This document shows, piece after piece, positions 59,428 to 64,000 of a stretch of DNA of 64,000 bases. The stretch is from assembly GCA_051651625.1 (NCBI GenBank), contig JBOFSQ010000014.1, forward strand, positions 1 to 64,000, written 5' to 3'. This DNA is from JBOFSQ01 sp051651625 (GTDB lineage Bacteria > Planctomycetota > Planctomycetia > Pirellulales > Thermoguttaceae). The stretch's first letter is position 1, and the number at the start of each line of letters is the position of its first letter. The notes beneath the pieces are model-generated. The model searched no databases. It saw only the letters and a program-made list of their open reading frames with translations, and was not told where the DNA came from. Made by a program: the position numbers and the translations under genes.

Positions 59428-61689
59428 ATGGCCACACTTCAAGATTCTCTGGTTTCGAGTACGGCGCGGGAGTTGCCGATCAAGGTGCGGCCAGACCTTG
59501 AGGCGGTTGCGTCGCGGTATCTCGGACGGCTCTACTGGGTCGTCAAAGACCCTATCGGGATGCGTTACTTTCGGTTTCACGAAGAAGAATACGCACTCCT
59601 CAAAATGCTCGACGGCACGCGAAGTCTCGACCAAATCAAGGCCGAGTTCGAGTCGCGTTTTCCGCCGCAGAAAATCGGGCTTGCTACGATTCAAACGTTT
59701 TTGACGCAGCTTCACCAAAGCGGACTCGTTATCTCGTCGCTCGCCGGACAAGGCGACGAACTCCTCTCACGCCGCGTCAAACGCGACCGCGCCGCAACAT
59801 ATCAGTGGTGGACAAATATACTCGCCGTTCGCCTCAAAGGTTTCGACCCCGATGCGATCCTCACGCAACTGTTGCCGTGGGTACGATGGTGCTTTAGTCC
59901 CGTCGCGCAGATTGCGGCAGTGTTACTGTGTCTCGCTGCGGCGACGCTCGTCATCGTCGAGTTCGAGACGTTTCAATCGAAGCTGCCAGAGTTCAAGCAG
60001 TTCTTCAGCGTTCGTAACATATTCTTGATGAGCGTTGTGCTCGGACTTACAAAGATTTTGCACGAGTTCGGACACGGCCTCACCGTGAAATACTTCGGCG
60101 GCGAGTGTCACCAAATGGGTGTGATGTTTCTCGTCCTCACGCCTTGTTTATATGTTGACGCATCCGATTCGTGGATGCTCCCAAACAAGTGGCACCGCAT
60201 CGCTATCGCGGCGGCGGGCGTGTGGGTTGAGTGCGTTTTGGCGGCGATTTGTACGTTCGTTTGGTGGTTCTCTGCGCCGGGGATGCTGCATTATCTTTGT
60301 CTCAACGTGATGTTTGTCTGTTCGGTCAGCACCGTCGTTTTCAACATCAATCCGCTTCTCCGCTACGACGGTTACTACATCGCCGCCGACTGGCTCGAAA
60401 TACCAAACCTGCGACAAAAAGCACAGAAGATTTTGACGCGAACGTGCGGCCACCTCTTCCTCGGAATCAAACCGCCCGACGATCCGTTTCTGCCGGAACG
60501 TAATCAAACGCTGTTCGCACTCTACGCAGTTGCGGCGTTTTGTTATCGTTGGCTCGTAACGGCGTCGATTTTGTTTTTTCTGTATCACGTTTTCAAACCG
60601 TGGGGGCTGCAAATAATCGGGCAGACGATTGCGGTGTTTTCGCTTGTGAGTCTCGTGATAATGCCGCTGGTGCAACTGGTGAAGTTTTTTTGGGTTCCGG
60701 GGAGAACGTATCAAGTGAAACGCAGAAACTTTTGGATTTCGGTCGCGGCTTTGACGCTCGTTGCGGCTGCTGTATGTTGCGTACCGTTGCCGTATTCGGT
60801 TGTCGTTCCGGCAGTGATTGAACTCGATAGCACTGCGTCGCGGATGCTCTTCGTACCGCAAGTCGCTGGCGGCGGTAGACTCGTTGACGTTCCGATTCGC
60901 GTCGGTACTTCGGTGACGCAAGGAACAGTTTTAGGCGAACTCGAAAATCTCACGCTTGAAATGGAGTTGTGTGAACTTCTCGGTCGCGCAGGCGAGTACC
61001 GACAGCAGCTCGAAAACTTGGAACGTCTCTCGCTCGAACGTCCTGAAACGGCGTCGCAGATTGGCGTGCTGCGTGAGTCGCTTGCGGCGACGGAGGTTTT
61101 GTATCGTGAGAAGCGGCAGGTCTACGAGGCGTTGACGCTTCGTGCGCCGTGTGACGGCGTTATCGTTTCGCCGCCGTCGCGTGCGGCGCGCGAGACCGAC
61201 GACGACATCTTGCCGTCGTGGAGCGGTTCGCCACTCGTTGCCGAAAATCGCGGCGCGATGCTCGATCCGGGGACGTTGTTTTGTTCTGTTGGCGATCCGG
61301 AAAAACTCGCCGTCGTCGCCGTTGTTGATCAGTCGCAGATCGATTTTTTGCGATCTGGTCAGAACGCCTGCGCGTGGTTTGACGCTGTTCCGCAAACGCG
61401 ACACAACGTTACGATTCGTCAGATCGAAAAGCGTCAGACCGACACGGTTCCGATTCAGCTTTCGACTCGCGGCGGCGGCGATGTCCCGACGGTACCGACA
61501 CCGGAAGGGATGGAGCGTCCGCAGGGAGCGGCGTTTCGCGTTGAAATGCCGCTATCAGACGGCAACGCCGAATGCGACACCGCGCTTTCACCCGGAATGA
61601 CCGGACTCGCAAAAATCTCCGTCGCACCGCAGACACTCGCACGCCGACTTTTGCGCTGGTTCCAAGAAACATTTCATTTTCGCCTCTGA
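59428..61689 (+). CDS. PqqD-like / M50 peptidase / HlyD-like fusion membrane protein
   Basis: 753 aa. Residues ~20-110 form a PqqD-like wHTH (YLGRLYWVVKDPIGMRYFRFHEEEYALLKMLDG). A site-2-protease-like M50 core follows, with HEFGH (212-216) and NPLLRYDGYY (~308-317, second metal site), within six or more TM segments. The C-terminal half (from ~475) is an HlyD-like barrel-sandwich with coiled coil (RAGEYRQQLENLERLSLERPETASQIGVLRESLAATEVLYREKRQVYEAL). Such fusions are typical of planctomycetes and resemble peptide-modification exporters; a partner RiPP system was not found here. Confidence 0.87.
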   Translation: MATLQDSLVSSTARELPIKVRPDLEAVASRYLGRLYWVVKDPIGMRYFRFHEEEYALLKMLDGTRSLDQIKAEFESRFPPQKIGLATIQTFLTQLHQSGLVISSLAGQGDELLSRRVKRDRAATYQWWTNILAVRLKGFDPDAILTQLLPWVRWCFSPVAQIAAVLLCLAAATLVIVEFETFQSKLPEFKQFFSVRNIFLMSVVLGLTKILHEFGHGLTVKYFGGECHQMGVMFLVLTPCLYVDASDSWMLPNKWHRIAIAAAGVWVECVLAAICTFVWWFSAPGMLHYLCLNVMFVCSVSTVVFNINPLLRYDGYYIAADWLEIPNLRQKAQKILTRTCGHLFLGIKPPDDPFLPERNQTLFALYAVAAFCYRWLVTASILFFLYHVFKPWGLQIIGQTIAVFSLVSLVIMPLVQLVKFFWVPGRTYQVKRRNFWISVAALTLVAAAVCCVPLPYSVVVPAVIELDSTASRMLFVPQVAGGGRLVDVPIRVGTSVTQGTVLGELENLTLEMELCELLGRAGEYRQQLENLERLSLERPETASQIGVLRESLAATEVLYREKRQVYEALTLRAPCDGVIVSPPSRAARETDDDILPSWSGSPLVAENRGAMLDPGTLFCSVGDPEKLAVVAVVDQSQIDFLRSGQNACAWFDAVPQTRHNVTIRQIEKRQTDTVPIQLSTRGGGDVPTVPTPEGMERPQGAAFRVEMPLSDGNAECDTALSPGMTGLAKISVAPQTLARRLLRWFQETFHFRL

Positions 61690-61748
61690 CCCTTTGCCCA
61701 CTGTGAAAAGTGTCTATAATTGACGCCGTGTTTTTGGGATGCGAACGC

Positions 61749-61818
61749 GAATCAGAATGACACGAACCAGAACGCCCCGAATCAGAATGGGAAGCGTAAG
61801 CGAGCGAATAAGAACACG
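61749..61818 (+). repeat. Degenerate family B copies
   Basis: Three diverged units around CGAATCAGAATGACACGAACCAGAACGCCCCGAATCAGAATGG, ending GAAGCGTAAGCGAGCG and AGAACACG. Confidence 0.7.
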
Positions 61819-61869
61819 ATACTCATCGAGCACTTTCGGTAACCGTTCATGAAAAGTTTGCGATTACAT

Positions 61870-62140
61870 TTCCTAGCCGCGTAGCGGCGACCTTATTGTA
61901 GCCCAAGGCAAGGCGTATTCGCCGCAGCCTTGGGTTGGCGACCACCGCAGAATTCGTAGCTCCGTAGGAGCGGCCTTATTTGAACGTATCGAAGGCGTTA
62001 TCGTGTGTTGATTCGGAATAAGGTCGTCCCTACGGGACTTCACTCCATTTGGGGCCACAAACCGAGGGCTGCGACGAGTACGTCTTGCCCTCGGCTACAA
62101 TAAGAACGTGCCTAGCGGCACTAGGAATGTAACACGACGA
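61870..62140. repeat. Palindromic repeat island (no gene)
   Basis: Between the M50 fusion and DUF2442 the DNA is made of nested short inverted repeats: GCCCAAGGC ... GCCTTGGG, AGCTCCGTAGGAGC, GTCCCTACGGGAC, GAGGGC...GCCCTC, and CCTAGCGGCACTAGG. CTTATT next to each stem recurs. I see no ORF or RNA gene in it. Confidence 0.75.
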
Positions 62141-62181
62141 AACAATCTGTGTGCGGAAATCGAAGGTTTACGGTGACTCCC

Positions 62182-62424
62182 ATGTTACGTCCAACAGCGA
62201 TAGCCGTAACCGTGCAAGAAAATTATCACTTGCTTGTTACGTTTGACAATCAAGAACAACGTATGTTTGACATGAATCCGTATTTGGATTCAAAACCGTT
62301 TGCGGAGTTGCGAAATAAATCGTTGTTTCAGACGGTAAAACCAGCGGGAATTAGTATCGAGTGGCTACACGGACAAGATATTTGTCCCGATGATTTGTAC
62401 TACAACAGCGTCAAAGTTTCATAA
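62182..62424 (+). CDS. DUF2442 protein
   Basis: 80 aa. MLRPTAIAVTVQENYHLLVTFDNQEQRMFDMNPYLD ... FAELRNKSLFQTVKPAGISIEWLHGQDICPDDLYYNSVKV is the DUF2442 pattern. The family often forms pairs with DUF4160 proteins in toxin-antitoxin-like loci; no partner is seen here. Start ATG 62182 with GGTGA 5 nt upstream; GTG 62173 (GAAGG upstream) is an alternative. It is 36 bp ahead of the HD-GYP gene. Confidence 0.87.
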   Translation: MLRPTAIAVTVQENYHLLVTFDNQEQRMFDMNPYLDSKPFAELRNKSLFQTVKPAGISIEWLHGQDICPDDLYYNSVKVS

Positions 62425-62460
62425 ACCGTTAATTAAACCTTTCAGCCAAAAGGTCCCCCA

Positions 62461-63495
62461 GTGCAAGTATTAATAGTAGACGACAACAAACTGATTTTGC
62501 TCGCTCTCAACGGGTTACTTGTTGAGGCTGGTCACACAGTTTTGATGGCCGGTGACGGCAAGCAAGCCTTGGATGTTTTGAAGGCGAATCCGGGTTGCCG
62601 GATGGTGATTTCCGACTGGGAAATGCCGGTGATGAACGGTATCGAACTTTGCCGCGCGATTCGGGAGACGGCGGAAGGTTACGTCTATTTTGTGCTTCTC
62701 ACGTCGCACGGTTCGGCGGAAGAAGTAATTCAAGGGTTGTCTGCCGGTGCCGACGACTTTATGACGAAACCTTACAGCCCCGCCGAGGTTTTGGCGCGGA
62801 TGCGGTCCGGCGAACGAGTGCTGGCGATGGAGACACGCGACGTTGCGATCTTCGCAATGGCACGTCTTGCGGAATCGCGCGACAACGACACCGGTGCCCA
62901 CCTCGAACGGGTACAACACTTCTGCCGCGTCCTTGCCCAGCAGCTCGCCACGACGCCGAAATATCAAGGGATCATCGACGCCGAATACATCCGTCTGATT
63001 TTTCAAACGAGTCCACTCCACGACATCGGAAAGGTCGGCATCCCCGACGCGATTCTACTCAAACCGGGCCGCCTTGAGCCTTACGAGTTTGAGATTATGA
63101 AGAAGCACACGACAATCGCCGCCGACACACTCGACGACACTCTAAAAAAGTTTCCGGGAATTTCGTTCCTCGTGATGGCCCGCGACATCGCACTCGGCCA
63201 CCACGAACGAATCGACGGAAAAGGGTATCCGCAAGCACAGGAAGGCGACGCGATCCCGATGAGCGCACGGATCGTCGCTCTCGCCGACGTTTACGACGCC
63301 CTCACTTCAAAACGAGTCTACAAACCTGCGATGTCGCACGAGGTCGCCAAGAAGATTCTCCTTGAAGAACGCGGGACACACTTCGACAGCGATGTCGTTG
63401 ACGCATTCCTTGCAGTGGAGCACGAGTTTCAAGTCATCCGTCACCGCTTTGACGAAGAGGCCCCGCATGCCGAGGCACCAACACAAACGGCGTGA
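62461..63495 (+). CDS. Response regulator with HD-GYP domain (c-di-GMP phosphodiesterase)
   Basis: 344 aa. Receiver domain (1-~118) with phosphoacceptor Asp52 in VISDWEMPV, acidic pair Asp7-Asp8 and Lys in MTKPYSP. HD-GYP domain (~140-330) with SPLHDIGKVGIPD and HHERIDGKGYP, i.e. the HD dyad and GYP are intact. It should hydrolyse cyclic di-GMP when phosphorylated. The start is GTG 62461. No histidine kinase is next to it. It is followed by a composite repeat element. Confidence 0.93.
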   Translation: MQVLIVDDNKLILLALNGLLVEAGHTVLMAGDGKQALDVLKANPGCRMVISDWEMPVMNGIELCRAIRETAEGYVYFVLLTSHGSAEEVIQGLSAGADDFMTKPYSPAEVLARMRSGERVLAMETRDVAIFAMARLAESRDNDTGAHLERVQHFCRVLAQQLATTPKYQGIIDAEYIRLIFQTSPLHDIGKVGIPDAILLKPGRLEPYEFEIMKKHTTIAADTLDDTLKKFPGISFLVMARDIALGHHERIDGKGYPQAQEGDAIPMSARIVALADVYDALTSKRVYKPAMSHEVAKKILLEERGTHFDSDVVDAFLAVEHEFQVIRHRFDEEAPHAEAPTQTA

Positions 63496-63509
63496 CGAAT
63501 GGGGGCATC

Positions 63510-63852
63510 GTCATTCCTGCGTAGGCAGGAATCCAAAGAACACGGCCCAAGCAGACGCGATAGCGTTGCCCCAACGGGGCAGCAAGAGCTTAGCCGTGGG
63601 TGAGCGAAGCGAACCCACGGTAGGGAGCCCCAAAATCCAGAAAGCCCCAACGGGGCGCAAGAATCTCCGCATCAATTCTTACGCCCCGTTGGGGCTACGG
63701 ATTTTGTTGTGGCCGCGTACCGTGGGTTCGCGGAATACCGCTCACCCACGGCTAAGTTCTTGTCGCCCCTATGGGGCTTTGGATTCGATGCGAACGAGTG
63801 CAAACGCTTCGATAGCATCTTTGCTTTGGATTCCTGCCTACGCAGGAATGAC
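63510..63852. mobile_element. MITE-like composite element with 29-bp perfect terminal inverted repeats
   Basis: 63510-63538 (GTCATTCCTGCGTAGGCAGG and following) is the exact reverse complement of 63824-63852. Each end is itself a hairpin (ATTCCTGCGTAGGCAGGAAT). Between lie a family E copy in reverse (63718-63776), GCCCCAACGGGGC / GCCCCGTTGGGGC palindromes, and AGCAGACGCGATAGCGT shared with the insert at 5351-5535. No transposase or ORF. Ends resemble dRS3/REP elements. Confidence 0.82.
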
Positions 63853-63862
63853 GGGATAAAGC

Positions 63863-64000
63863 GTGAACAGTTACAAAACTCTCTGCATATTTGTGTTGCT
63901 GTTCGCGGCGCAACTTCGCGCCGCGACGTTTTGCACGTTCGATGCGTTCGAGATGGGCGTACCGATTCGCGTCACCATTGCGACGTGCGAATGTACGGGC
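63863..64000 (+). CDS. Partial secreted protein, possibly ApbE-like (N-terminus only)
   Basis: GTG 63863 opens a frame to the window edge: a signal peptide (SYKTLCIFVLLFAAQLRA) and then FCTFDAFEMGVPIRVTIAT. The FxxMGVPxRVTI pattern resembles the start of ApbE flavin transferases, in which MGT is followed by a beta strand; the match is short, so this is a guess. An in-frame TAA just before GTG fixes the earliest start. The start codon lies within a family D motif (63862-63874). Confidence 0.4.
   Translation, partial: MNSYKTLCIFVLLFAAQLRAATFCTFDAFEMGVPIRVTIATCECTG

Overview
The window reads as a chromosomal segment of a planctomycete. The main evidence is two adjacent prepilin-like DUF1559 proteins, a multidomain HzsA-related secreted c-type cytochrome, an OmpL-like beta-barrel porin, a DUF4175-type membrane protein with a huge Gln/Gly-rich tail, a lysine-rich histone H1-like protein and a PqqD/M50/HlyD-like fusion. 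Secreted GH36 alpha-galactosidase and GH78 alpha-L-rhamnosidase point to use of plant-type polysaccharides. No rRNA, tRNA, CRISPR array or prophage was seen. Sigma-70-like promoters of the form TTGACA-N16/17-TACAAT/TAGAAT are readable in front of several transcription units.

Layout. 1-2 kb: a partial gene, a HEPN/MNT toxin-antitoxin pair and hisG (minus strand). 2-3.3 kb: porin (plus). 3.4-12.5 kb: a five-gene minus-strand unit (DUF1559, DUF1559, small lipoprotein, GH36, HzsA-related protein) behind a strong promoter. 12.7-19.9 kb: an AAA ATPase, and upstream of it a tightly packed sugar/polyol operon (deoC-like, FGGY kinase, gldA-like, gntR, class II aldolase, PHP). 20-34 kb: mainly housekeeping (proA, thiC, folD, accD, FmdB-type zinc ribbon) with DUF1015, a DnaA-like paralogue, an AddB-like nuclease, a higBA pair whose toxin is frameshifted, an esterase and a CrtI-like oxidoreductase. 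34-44 kb: two restriction-modification systems flank purM, an RND pump and an orphan MvhD-like gene. 44-64 kb: GH78, the H1-like protein with a long structured leader, the DUF4175 protein, RhuM-rsgA, comEA, gyrA, an AlbA_2 ATPase, the M50 fusion, DUF2442, an HD-GYP response regulator, and a partial secreted gene at the edge.

The most unusual feature is the density of short interspersed repeats. Family A is a long hairpin built on AGGACNTATA. Family B has the core GAAGCGTAAGCGAGTG, scattered singly, as a 30-bp perfect inverted repeat, and as an array of about 16 copies. Family C is a dRS3/REP-like inverted repeat. Family D is a short CGTGAACGGTTAC motif seen in at least nine spacers. Family E is a 58-bp palindromic element. 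Some copies have entered genes: family B supplies the stop codon and the last residues (SE-x-EA) of both thiC and the RND pump, family C sits in frame inside the HzsA-related gene, and palindromes sit inside rsgA. Separately, a 15-G tract at the 5' end of one DUF1559 gene looks like an on/off switch, because one extra G creates an immediate TAA.
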